DNA from: Chlamydiales bacterium
GTDB lineage: Bacteria; Chlamydiota; Chlamydiia; Chlamydiales; Criblamydiaceae
DNA length: 22,124 nucleotides
Reading direction: 5' to 3'
Assembly: GCA_024233575.1 (NCBI GenBank)
Contig: JACKPN010000023.1
Location: forward strand, 1-22,124
The position numbers and the translations under genes are program-made. This document shows, piece by piece, positions 1 to 7,199 of this stretch (positions are counted from its first letter, which is position 1; each line of letters begins with the position of its first letter). A model generated the notes under the pieces. That model was given only the letters and a program-made list of their open reading frames with translations. It searched no databases and was not told the DNA's origin.

Positions 1-1190
1 ATATGGTTCTGCTTTTCCCTGTTAACCTCCGGATCTCCGGAACCAACAAAATCGTTAGGGTCAAATCGTGGATATGACGCCAGTGCGATCACCTCGCCAT
101 TGTTGGGATCAATGGCGACAATCGCTCCGCCTTTGATCCAAGGGTCTTTCGGCTTGCTGATCGTTTTTGTTCCCGACACGCGAGGCGTTCGTATCGCCTC
201 GCCCTGAATCAGCAGCATTTCGGCATACTCCTGCAGCTCGGAAGAGATCGTCAGCAACAGGCGTTCGCCCGCCAACGGCTCGCGCGACCCGGGCAGTTCA
301 CGTAAAAAATTACCCTGTGCGTCAGAGTAGTAGCTTTTTTTCCCATGGAAACCACGCAGCTGCTCTTCATAGCTGCCCTCAATCCCTGTTTTCCCAACAT
401 AGTCATTCAGTCCATAGGCACGTTCCTTGAGTTCTTTGTAACGGCGACGCGCATCACTGATATTGCGAACACCTGCAGGCGGTTCCGGCATCTCCCCCTC
501 GTCATTGAGAGCGAGATAATCCTCCAAGGCTTTGATTTCCGAGACAACAGCATCATATTCCGCCCTGTTGATAGCGCCCATATATCCAATGATATCAGCG
601 GCAACCTTTCCCTGAGGATAATGCCGTTTAGGGAAACGACGCACATGGATGCCGACCCAATCTTTCTCGAGCATCTTAAGGCGATAGTACTCCCGCTCGC
701 TGATATCTTCTTTGATAACAAAAGGAACATGCTGATAGAACGATGCCTTCGAATGGATCAGATCCTCGATACGCTCGGCATTTAGAGTTAGCTCATCGGC
801 AAGCAACTGCGACAGTTGCTTGATATATTCACGTCGCTTAAACCGACGCACACGCTTGCCCTGATCATCCTTCTCCCAGACAATGGAGGGCACTTCTTTG
901 ATATGAGAGTAGAGGATCGTCGCCTGATATTCAATCTTGTTCAACGCCAAGGGAATGTTGAAGCGATCGCGGATGGTGGCGCGCTTCGCCGGCTCCATCA
1001 CCACCCGCCGCTGCGGCTGCTTGGCCGTCTCCAGCTTGTCCTCATACTGTATGACCGAAAGGTCCCAAATCCTCATCACAATCAATAACAGAGCAATAGC
1101 GATGACGTTAAGAATCCTATTCGCTTTCAGAGGAATATTGAGGTTTCGATTGTGTGTTCGTTGTTCGGCTCGTTTCCGATTATGCGGCAC
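1..1190 (-). CDS. pbp2: Penicillin-binding protein 2 (peptidoglycan D,D-transpeptidase), C-terminus beyond the window
   Basis: Reading the minus strand from a GTG at 1188-1190 gives about 396 codons open to the left edge. The product begins MPHNRKRAEQ, then has one membrane anchor (ILNVIAIALLLIV). A class B PBP dimerisation region follows, with phrases such as RFPKRHYPQGKVAADIIGYMG, GLNDYVGKTGIEGSYEEQLRG and GGAIVAIDPNNGEVIALASY. The last phrase normally leads into the transpeptidase domain, whose SxxK, SxN and KTG motifs would lie outside the window. The wording matches chlamydial PBP2 as I recall it. PBP2 crosslinks peptidoglycan at the inner membrane, which in Chlamydiae serves division. 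GTG is chosen because GGAG lies 8 nt upstream, the frame has no ATG before the membrane anchor ends, and an in-frame TGA lies further upstream. Family assignment is secure; the exact start is likely. Confidence 0.9.
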   Translation of the reverse strand, partial: MPHNRKRAEQRTHNRNLNIPLKANRILNVIAIALLLIVMRIWDLSVIQYEDKLETAKQPQRRVVMEPAKRATIRDRFNIPLALNKIEYQATILYSHIKEVPSIVWEKDDQGKRVRRFKRREYIKQLSQLLADELTLNAERIEDLIHSKASFYQHVPFVIKEDISEREYYRLKMLEKDWVGIHVRRFPKRHYPQGKVAADIIGYMGAINRAEYDAVVSEIKALEDYLALNDEGEMPEPPAGVRNISDARRRYKELKERAYGLNDYVGKTGIEGSYEEQLRGFHGKKSYYSDAQGNFLRELPGSREPLAGERLLLTISSELQEYAEMLLIQGEAIRTPRVSGTKTISKPKDPWIKGGAIVAIDPNNGEVIALASYPRFDPNDFVGSGDPEVNREKQNH

Positions 1191-1198
1191 GAAAGAGT

Positions 1199-1202
1199 CT
1201 CC
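1199..1202 (-). promoter_or_regulatory. Ribosome binding site that decides the GTG start of PBP2
   Basis: The minus strand reads GGAG here, 8 nt before the GTG at 1188-1190. The first in-frame ATG would cut off the membrane anchor, so this site supports the GTG start. Confidence 0.6.
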
Positions 1203-1382
1203 GAAAGTTGCTGGTACCTTATTGAGATTACCGCATCAATGAAATTATTCGTAGCTAGAAGCGGTCAGAAGCAAATTTTGTCCATTACCATAGCCATTGT
1301 GTAAAGATATCATTAATTCCGGAATGGCGTTCAAAGAAATCTCGCCCCATGCCAAATAACAAAAAAAATCAAATTATTTTTA

Positions 1383-1413
1383 TTGAAAACAGACCGTTGA
1401 ATGATGGTATAAT
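1383..1413 (+). promoter_or_regulatory. Probable sigma70-type promoter of the beta-helix gene
   Basis: TTGAAA at 1383-1388 and TATAAT at 1408-1413 are separated by 19 nt, which is long. The -10 is preceded by TGG, an extended -10 (TGnTATAAT) that can compensate for a poorly spaced -35. Transcription would start near 1420, leaving an AT-rich leader of about 80 nt. It lies in the 311-nt gap 1191-1501 between two diverging genes; otherwise I see only the palindrome and RBS listed separately. Confidence 0.55.
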
Positions 1414-1464
1414 TAACTCAAGGATCTAATCAATCTCCAACTACTCGATCTCTATCCTTTTTCC

Positions 1465-1484
1465 ATAATAATAATTATTATTAT
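1465..1484. repeat. Perfect 20-bp AT-only palindrome in the leader of the beta-helix gene
   Basis: Three ATA-type units are followed by their exact reverse complement (ATAATAATAA then TTATTATTAT), 4 nt before the ribosome binding site. It could be an operator, an mRNA hairpin close to the start, or a simple-sequence tract prone to length change. No function can be assigned from sequence. Confidence 0.6.
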
Positions 1485-1488
1485 CTTA

Positions 1489-1494
1489 CAGGAG
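1489..1494 (+). promoter_or_regulatory. Ribosome binding site of the beta-helix gene
   Basis: CAGGAG lies 7 nt before the ATG at 1502, a near-ideal Shine-Dalgarno arrangement. It fixes the start just before the LEPR-XLL-like motif, so the absence of an N-terminal signal peptide is not an artefact of a wrong start. Confidence 0.75.
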
Positions 1495-1501
1495 TAATAT
1501 A

Positions 1502-3370
1502 ATGAAACTAAAAATTACTTCCCTGGAAGAACGTATCGTATTGGACGCAGCAATTGCTGCTGCCGCAGCTGATGCTGTGCACAATAGTGATGCACAAGGG
1601 GAGGAGGCATCGCATCGCGATAATTCCTCGAAAGACAATAAAGGGGATGATCATAATAATCGTCATGATAATGATAATCATGACGACAATCATCACAACC
1701 CTATGGATGATGAGTCGATAATCTACGTCGACCAAAATGCGAACGGCAACCATGATGGTTCGTCGTGGAATAACGCTTATGTCAGCTTGCAAGATGCGCT
1801 GGACAAAGCAGCTCAAACACTGGGCGCCGATAAAATATGGATTGCTGAAGGCGTCTACACACCAGAAAACATCTATGCTCCTAATGGAGTAGTCGGCGGG
1901 TTGGGAGGAATTGCCACCTCGAACCTGACAACGTTCAATCTACCTGACCAGGTAGAACTATTCGGAGGTTTCAAAGCAGGAATGACAGCTTTGAACCAAC
2001 GTAACCCCATTGCCCATGAAACAGTCCTCACAGGCGACCTTCTCGGTAATGACATTGATGATCCTAACGATCCAAACTACGATGCCAGCCGAGCTGACAA
2101 TGCTTGGCACGTTGTACTCATCGGTAACGACATCGAACAATCGGGAGCAACCGTGGTTATGGACGGCCTCACGATTGAACGAGGGCGGGCTGCAGGCGTA
2201 GGTGATGGTGTTTATTTCACCTATAACCACGACTACGGCGCCGGTATCTACGTCAACTATGATTCAGATTTAACTCTGAATAATGTGACGTTGAGAAATA
2301 ATTTGGCGGTTAGCGACGGAGGTGGCATTTTCAGCAACAACTCCGACGTACTCATCAAAGATTCTCATATCCATGACAACACCGCATACTTTAGAGGCGG
2401 TGGATATGAAGGCTTCAGCACCTTCGAAGCACCAAACAATCCTCATACGATGATTGTTGAAGATACGTTGTTCGAACGCAATACCTCGTTCTTCTTTGGA
2501 GGAGCGATTGTTAGCGAAGGCACATATCCTAACGAAGCATCCAAGATGATTATCAAGGATAGTATGTTCAGAGACAACTTTGCCCTCGAAGGAGGCGCTG
2601 TCGTTGTCGATAGTCTGGATACATTTATCGATAACACGGTTTTCCGTGATAATGTCGCTAGCGTCAATGCCGGAGCATTAGCAACAACAAACGTTGTTAA
2701 TACGCTGTTCGGAGGCCCTTCTCCATATAGAACAACAGTCACTGACTCCGTCTTTGAAAACAATATCGCCATGGGCAACCTTGACGATTGGAACTTTATG
2801 AATGCAGCAATCTCAACCTTTGCACCAGGTCTTGCAATCAACTTCTCCCTGGGAGGCGGAGCAGTTGTCAATTACATGAACGGAAACCTTGATATCCACG
2901 ACTCATTATTCCGCAATAACGAAGCATTAAATGGCGATGGAGGAGCCATTCTAAGCGGAAATGCAGTCAGTACGGTCTTCGGCAACTTGGTAGCTGCCGG
3001 AGTCGAAACCAACATTACCGATAGCGTCTTTATCAACAATAAAGCGCTAAACGGTAATGGCGGAGCAATAGCTGCGGAATCATTGATCGGATACGTAGCG
3101 CCATCGCGCGCCGCGAATATCATCAATATTCAAGATTCCAATTTCATCAGAAATAGCGCATCAGACGAAGGAAACAGAATCTGGCTGCAAGATGTGAACG
3201 CCACACTGAACGACAACCGTGTACTCGGCAGAGTATCGGGAAGCGATATCTACGCCGCTAACTCAGTAGTTAACGATATCAGCAGCTCAAATGCTATGGA
3301 TCTGGAAGAAGAACTGCGATTAGAAAATTCGCTGCACCTTCTTAGAGATTCAGACATCATCTTGATGTAA
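1502..3370 (+). CDS. Pmp-like right-handed beta-helix surface protein with LEPR-XLL-like N-terminus
   Basis: A 622-residue protein. Residues 1-16 contain SLEERIVLDA, matching the LEPR-XLL type N-terminal motif found on large exported proteins, and there is no classical signal peptide. An Ala-rich stretch (16-25) and a linker very rich in His, Asp and Asn (38-70) follow. Next comes the usual opening of parallel beta-helix proteins (SSWNNAYVSLQDALDKA, then IWIAEGVYTP). From about 270 to 555 there are alternating GGA(I/V)-type and FxxN motifs: GGGI, FERN, GGAI, FRDN, GGAV, FRDN, FENN, GGAV, FRNN, GGAI, FINN, GGAI, FIRN. That pairing is the hallmark of chlamydial Pmp adhesins. Unlike Pmps it lacks a C-terminal autotransporter barrel and ends in DSDIILM. 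It probably acts at the cell surface or outside the cell. Family is clear; export route and ligand are inferred. Confidence 0.8.
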   Translation: MKLKITSLEERIVLDAAIAAAAADAVHNSDAQGEEASHRDNSSKDNKGDDHNNRHDNDNHDDNHHNPMDDESIIYVDQNANGNHDGSSWNNAYVSLQDALDKAAQTLGADKIWIAEGVYTPENIYAPNGVVGGLGGIATSNLTTFNLPDQVELFGGFKAGMTALNQRNPIAHETVLTGDLLGNDIDDPNDPNYDASRADNAWHVVLIGNDIEQSGATVVMDGLTIERGRAAGVGDGVYFTYNHDYGAGIYVNYDSDLTLNNVTLRNNLAVSDGGGIFSNNSDVLIKDSHIHDNTAYFRGGGYEGFSTFEAPNNPHTMIVEDTLFERNTSFFFGGAIVSEGTYPNEASKMIIKDSMFRDNFALEGGAVVVDSLDTFIDNTVFRDNVASVNAGALATTNVVNTLFGGPSPYRTTVTDSVFENNIAMGNLDDWNFMNAAISTFAPGLAINFSLGGGAVVNYMNGNLDIHDSLFRNNEALNGDGGAILSGNAVSTVFGNLVAAGVETNITDSVFINNKALNGNGGAIAAESLIGYVAPSRAANIINIQDSNFIRNSASDEGNRIWLQDVNATLNDNRVLGRVSGSDIYAANSVVNDISSSNAMDLEEELRLENSLHLLRDSDIILM

Positions 3371-3377
3371 GCACATA

Positions 3378-3402
3378 CCTGCGGGCGGCTCTCGCCCGCA
3401 GG
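3378..3402 (+). terminator. Strong hairpin, probable terminator of the beta-helix gene
   Basis: A perfect 10-bp GC-rich stem (CCTGCGGGCG paired with CGCCCGCAGG) has a 5-nt loop and begins 7 nt after the stop codon. The tract after it (GTCTCATCC) is only weakly T-rich, so it may not be a textbook intrinsic terminator. It sits between converging genes and could also act on the minus-strand transcript. Confidence 0.75.
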
Positions 3403-3480
3403 GTCTCATCCACAACATATATAAAAATTCTTCTTCCAAATTAAGAGACAGTCTCTGAATTACTGAACAGTCATCTTACG

Positions 3481-3570
3481 ACAAATTTCACCTGGTAAAA
3501 ACCATCTTTCTTCGGTCTAGTTTATCAACTATGTCACTCCTCAAGGTTCTCTTTCCCAGGTAAAATTTGT
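3481..3570. repeat. 15-bp inverted repeat with 60-nt spacer between converging genes
   Basis: The left arm (3481-3495, ACAAATTTCACCTGG) and right arm (3556-3570) are reverse complements with one mismatch in 15. The spacer shows no coding potential. It may be a second bidirectional termination structure or the remnant termini of a small mobile element. No target-site duplication was noticed. Apart from this and the hairpin at 3378-3402, the gap 3371-3606 holds only a short palindrome at 3444-3456. Confidence 0.5.
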
Positions 3571-3606
3571 TCCCGATCTGACAATTCTTTAAATCAGAGA
3601 ATGTCT

Positions 3607-5727
3607 CTAAGGTGTACTCTCCGCAACAAGCAATGATAATAACCAACGATACCATGCCACTGCCAAAGAGCGAGGCTCCATCATTATCGATACCGTTCCG
3701 CTTTTACCGAAAGGAATGGGATTATGCTTCGACTCATCGCTGTTGATGCGAATTTTTACCTCATAATAACTGTCGACAAGCACTTGATCTGCTTTATCTG
3801 TATGATGAACCATGATCGGTCCCCCATATTCAGATGTCAAAGCAGGGTATAAGACCGTTGAAGCGCTCGTACGGTCAATGGATACCACCGTCCCCGACAA
3901 CTGTCCACCCAAAGATTGTGTGCGAAATACCGCCGGCTGACCCGCTTTTAGGCTCCCTTCATCTTTCTCAGGAACATATGCTATCGCTGCGACTTTGCTT
4001 AAATCCGCTATTTTACCTATCAGCTCGCCTTTTTTAATATACTCTCCAGATCGAAGCTTATCGTTCCATAAATACACCTCGCCATCCAAAGATGCATAAA
4101 TCGTCAACTGCTTCTTCCTGGCAATTAGCTTATTCAAGCGATTTTTTGCCGCAGCTATCTCCGACTGCGTACTCAAAAGCAATGGAAGAAAATCTTTTGA
4201 TTGATTGATTAAACGGTATTTCTCCTCCGACAACTTCAACTGTTGCCGAGCCACTGAAATCTCTTTCTCTAGATCGGAAGAAACAATCTTTACGATCAGC
4301 TGGCCTTTCTCAACGCGATCTCCAAAAGAAACCGTTATCTTCTTCAAAATTCCCGCTTCAGGTGCATACACATACTGCGCTTGATCAGGGATGACAACAC
4401 CAGGAAAATTTTCACGATGCTGCAAAGGATAAAAAGCCCAAAAAGCAAGAAAAATAATTCCTAACGAAACGAAAAAGAACCGTATACTCATCGTAATTTT
4501 ACCCCTGTTCTTCATCAAATAAGCGACTTCGTCAACAACGGGCCAAATAAAAAACACAAGTATTTCCAAAGAAAAAAGAATAACGCCTATCGACTTCGTG
4601 AATTTATGGTACACGACCAAGGCGATGGCCGAATAAAGAAAAAACAGGTAAACCCATGAAGCATAGGCGTATACGACGAGCCTCCACTGCATAGAAGCGC
4701 CCATCCCTTCTTCAGGACACGGATCCTGTGTTCCAAAAAGCCACTGCCGCCACTTCCATTTGCCCAAAGCAAACGATCGCCCTCGAAGGTTGTCAACACC
4801 CCAGTAATCAGCAAGCATGTAATAGCCATCAAAACGCATGATCGGGTTGAAATTGACAAAAACCGACAACACCCACGAAGTCGACGATAAGAGAAAACAG
4901 GCGCTGCGAAGAATGCCTGGAGATAAAAACGCCCATAAGCAAGTGGCAATGACAGCAACGACAAGCTCAGAAATCACCCCCGCTATGGAAATAGCCAAAC
5001 GATGCCTTCTGTCAGATAAAGTCCACGAATGAGTGACGTCGGTATATAGAACAGGATACAAAATGATGAACGCCACGCCCATCGTCGAAACATGAATGCC
5101 ATAACGCTTGGCGGTATATGCATGTGACAGTTCATGAACTATCTTTACTGAAAAAACCGTAAGCAAATATGCAGCGATACCTTCCCAAGAGAAGAAATAA
5201 TTCAGCGACTTCCAGTAACTATCCCACTGTGTAGCAACAATAATGATAGAACAAAGCAAAAGAAACAGATAAAAAAGCCTTGCAGGGACACTCCATAATG
5301 GCGTGACATAATGCAACGTTTTCGAAAGAAACCGATCCGGCGAAAAAAGAGGCAGCCTTATATATAGATAGTTAAATATCAGCCATTTAAAAAATCCCGT
5401 CTTTCCCCTTTCAGCTTTCTTCTCTACCTGCTTGCCGCTTAAAGGCTGGTTCAATAGCCCCAAACGGCCCGCCTGCTTAAAAAAATCAGCGACATCGTCA
5501 TCAGATACATGGATGGTAGAACTTTTTTTTATCAGCTCATTGATTTCAGCGACCGTCAGCCCTGGGCGCGCTAACTTGTAGATAATGTGTTCTTTCCAAC
5601 TGATTTTATAGTATTTAGCTTTCACAGGGTCATAAAGATTGTAAGTAGGGGAACCGTCTTCTTCTGGAGGCCCTGCATACAGCTTGAGGTCAGCTCGAAA
5701 TGAAGCTGGAATATGATCATTCGACAT
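3607..5727 (-). CDS. PqqD-like / M50 zinc metalloprotease / HlyD adaptor fusion, putative export component
   Basis: A 706-residue membrane protein in three parts. Residues 1-100 resemble PqqD-type peptide-recognition domains (YNLYDPVKAKYYKISWKEH). Residues 110-435 form a multi-pass site-2 protease-like domain, with zinc motif HELSH at 198-202 and a second motif NPIMRFDG at 294-301 that would supply the Asp ligand. Residues 440-690 form a HlyD-type periplasmic adaptor: a lipoyl-like half (APEAGILKKITVSFGDRVEKG), a coiled coil (about 490-540), the second half and a beta-barrel. In the families I know, such proteins pair with a second HlyD protein, as here with the divergent gene at 5815. The role would be export of, and possibly processing of, a partner polypeptide; the neighbouring LEPR-XLL-like protein is the obvious candidate (inference). 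No outer membrane channel or ABC transporter is in view. There is no clear Shine-Dalgarno before the ATG. Confidence 0.82.
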   Translation of the reverse strand: MSNDHIPASFRADLKLYAGPPEEDGSPTYNLYDPVKAKYYKISWKEHIIYKLARPGLTVAEINELIKKSSTIHVSDDDVADFFKQAGRLGLLNQPLSGKQVEKKAERGKTGFFKWLIFNYLYIRLPLFSPDRFLSKTLHYVTPLWSVPARLFYLFLLLCSIIIVATQWDSYWKSLNYFFSWEGIAAYLLTVFSVKIVHELSHAYTAKRYGIHVSTMGVAFIILYPVLYTDVTHSWTLSDRRHRLAISIAGVISELVVAVIATCLWAFLSPGILRSACFLLSSTSWVLSVFVNFNPIMRFDGYYMLADYWGVDNLRGRSFALGKWKWRQWLFGTQDPCPEEGMGASMQWRLVVYAYASWVYLFFLYSAIALVVYHKFTKSIGVILFSLEILVFFIWPVVDEVAYLMKNRGKITMSIRFFFVSLGIIFLAFWAFYPLQHRENFPGVVIPDQAQYVYAPEAGILKKITVSFGDRVEKGQLIVKIVSSDLEKEISVARQQLKLSEEKYRLINQSKDFLPLLLSTQSEIAAAKNRLNKLIARKKQLTIYASLDGEVYLWNDKLRSGEYIKKGELIGKIADLSKVAAIAYVPEKDEGSLKAGQPAVFRTQSLGGQLSGTVVSIDRTSASTVLYPALTSEYGGPIMVHHTDKADQVLVDSYYEVKIRINSDESKHNPIPFGKSGTVSIMMEPRSLAVAWYRWLLSLLVAESTP

Positions 5728-5814
5728 ATTTTTTACGATTTCTGTTATATGGAAATTAGGTCCTCTAATTAATTATCTATTGAATAATGCAGCAAAAGGC
5801 AAGACCAAAAAAGC
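5728..5814. promoter_or_regulatory. Divergent intergenic region shared by the two HlyD-type genes, with a palindrome
   Basis: These 87 AT-rich bases separate the oppositely directed starts of the two HlyD-type genes, so both promoters must lie here or in the coding ends. I see no convincing -35/-10 pair on either strand. AATTAG at 5754-5759 and CTAATT at 5765-5770 form an inverted repeat with a 5-nt centre, a possible operator for joint control. Confidence 0.4.
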
Positions 5815-7191
5815 ATGACCAATTCTTCATTGCACAAAGATGAAAGGTTAGTTCCCTACCTATCAATAATTTGCCATTTGATGCTGCGCTGCTCGGCAAC
5901 AAAAAGCAAAGAAGCGCTATTCTTTAATATCCTCAACGATACCAGACATTTGATTCCTTACGACCGCGCTTACCTCTTCGAATTCACTAAGAACTCCCAG
6001 TCAAAGATCGCAGGTATCTCGGGAGAAGAAAAAATCAACAAAGAATCTCCGCTAGTCATAAAGCTGAACGCCATCGTCAAAGCAATTAAAACACCGGAAT
6101 CATTTCAACAACTCACCGAAGAAGCTTTTACAGAAGAAGGACAAAAATATTGGTCGCAATGGAGCAACGAAAATAATGGTTCCGTATTTTGGGTGCCGAT
6201 CGTTATCGATAACAAAGTCGCCTTCGGTCTCTGGTTAGAACAATGGAATCATGAATCTTTCTCTTTGCCGCACGAAGACCTGATCATCCTATTGGTCAAT
6301 TATTTGATCCCCGCTTTCACCATTAGATGGAAAGAACTTAACGAGAGGAAAAAACTCGCCTCCTGGCTAGGTATAACAAAGAAAAAATTTGTCATCGCAG
6401 CTATCTGCATCGCTATCGTTCTGCTGGCTATTCCGGTACCCTTGCGCGTTGTTGCCCCTTGTGAAGTTGTTCCCAGCGAGCCTTTTACTATACGAGCCCC
6501 CTTAGAAGGTGTAATCAAAGAAGTTGTCGTCACGCCCGGAGACACCGTAACACCGCATCAGCCGCTCTTCTTCTATGAAGATGAATCATTCAAACAGGCG
6601 TCTCGTGCAGAATACAATGACTTCAAAGCAAAACAGCTCGAAGAGAATACCGTTGTCGTAAGAGGACTGACAACAAAAGAGGGACTAGAAAAGCTGCCTC
6701 TAGTTCAAATACAAAAAATGAAAGAAGGGCTAGAAGCGAAATTCAGTAAATACCAACTTTCAAAGTTGAAGGTCTCGGCACCAACATCAGGAATCGTGAT
6801 CATGGATTCTCCTGACAATTGGAGAGGAAGGCCTGTTAAAATCGGAGAACAGATCCTCGTCCTCAGCGATCCCAAGAAAACTGAAGTCAAAATATGGATT
6901 CCTGAAAGCGACATCATCCCTGTCGACCGAGGAAAAGAAATTTCCATCGTCCTCAAATCCGACCCATCGCAAAGCTATAAAGCAAAAATTCTTTATATTG
7001 CCAATGAACCCGAAATCAGTAAAAGAAATATCATCAGCTATCAGGCAAAAGCAGAATGGGTCAATGCTCCCCCAAAAGATGTTTCAATAGGAGCAACAGG
7101 CAATGCCATTCTTTATGGCGATCAGGTTTCACTCATGTACTTTCTTTTCCGAAAACCTTGGTATACCATCAGAAACCTGTTTGGTATATAA
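5815..7191 (+). CDS. HlyD family membrane fusion protein with N-terminal GAF-like domain
   Basis: A 458-residue protein. Residues 1-170 look like a cytoplasmic GAF-type domain (FNILNDTRHLIPYDRAYLFE, later VFWVPIVIDNKVAFGLWLEQ). A single membrane segment is at about 191-211 (FVIAAICIAIVLLAIPVPL). After it comes a periplasmic HlyD part with a lipoyl-like half (IRAPLEGVIKEVVVTPGDTV), a short helical hairpin, the second half (LKVSAPTSGIVIM) and a beta-barrel region near the C-terminus. HlyD proteins bridge inner-membrane transporters to the outer membrane. The divergent PqqD/M50/HlyD gene is the expected partner, and a GAF-like domain could sense a ligand or dock a cytosolic factor. Only a weak purine-rich stretch (AAAGGCAAGA) lies before the ATG, at a poor distance. 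The stop is 8 nt before recC, so the two are probably co-transcribed. Confidence 0.8.
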   Translation: MTNSSLHKDERLVPYLSIICHLMLRCSATKSKEALFFNILNDTRHLIPYDRAYLFEFTKNSQSKIAGISGEEKINKESPLVIKLNAIVKAIKTPESFQQLTEEAFTEEGQKYWSQWSNENNGSVFWVPIVIDNKVAFGLWLEQWNHESFSLPHEDLIILLVNYLIPAFTIRWKELNERKKLASWLGITKKKFVIAAICIAIVLLAIPVPLRVVAPCEVVPSEPFTIRAPLEGVIKEVVVTPGDTVTPHQPLFFYEDESFKQASRAEYNDFKAKQLEENTVVVRGLTTKEGLEKLPLVQIQKMKEGLEAKFSKYQLSKLKVSAPTSGIVIMDSPDNWRGRPVKIGEQILVLSDPKKTEVKIWIPESDIIPVDRGKEISIVLKSDPSQSYKAKILYIANEPEISKRNIISYQAKAEWVNAPPKDVSIGATGNAILYGDQVSLMYFLFRKPWYTIRNLFGI

Positions 7192-7199
7192 TCCTCCGC

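Noticed and set aside
345..785. Plus-strand open frame of 146 codons and its neighbours in 167-1242
   Set aside because: The minus strand of the whole stretch reads as one continuous PBP2 protein with recognisable motifs; the plus-strand frames are antisense shadows.
2443..2871. Minus-strand frame of 142 codons inside the beta-helix gene
   Set aside because: It is antisense to the repetitive GGA/FxxN coding region, whose codon pattern keeps the opposite strand open.
4587..4964. Second minus-strand frame of 125 codons inside the M50/HlyD gene
   Set aside because: It overlaps in another frame the well-defined membrane protease domain with NPxxxxDG and has no features of its own.
7056..7199. 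Upstream extension of recC overlapping the HlyD-type gene
   Set aside because: The extra 48 residues are the out-of-frame reading of the conserved end of the HlyD protein; the RecC family N-terminus starts at ATG 7200.
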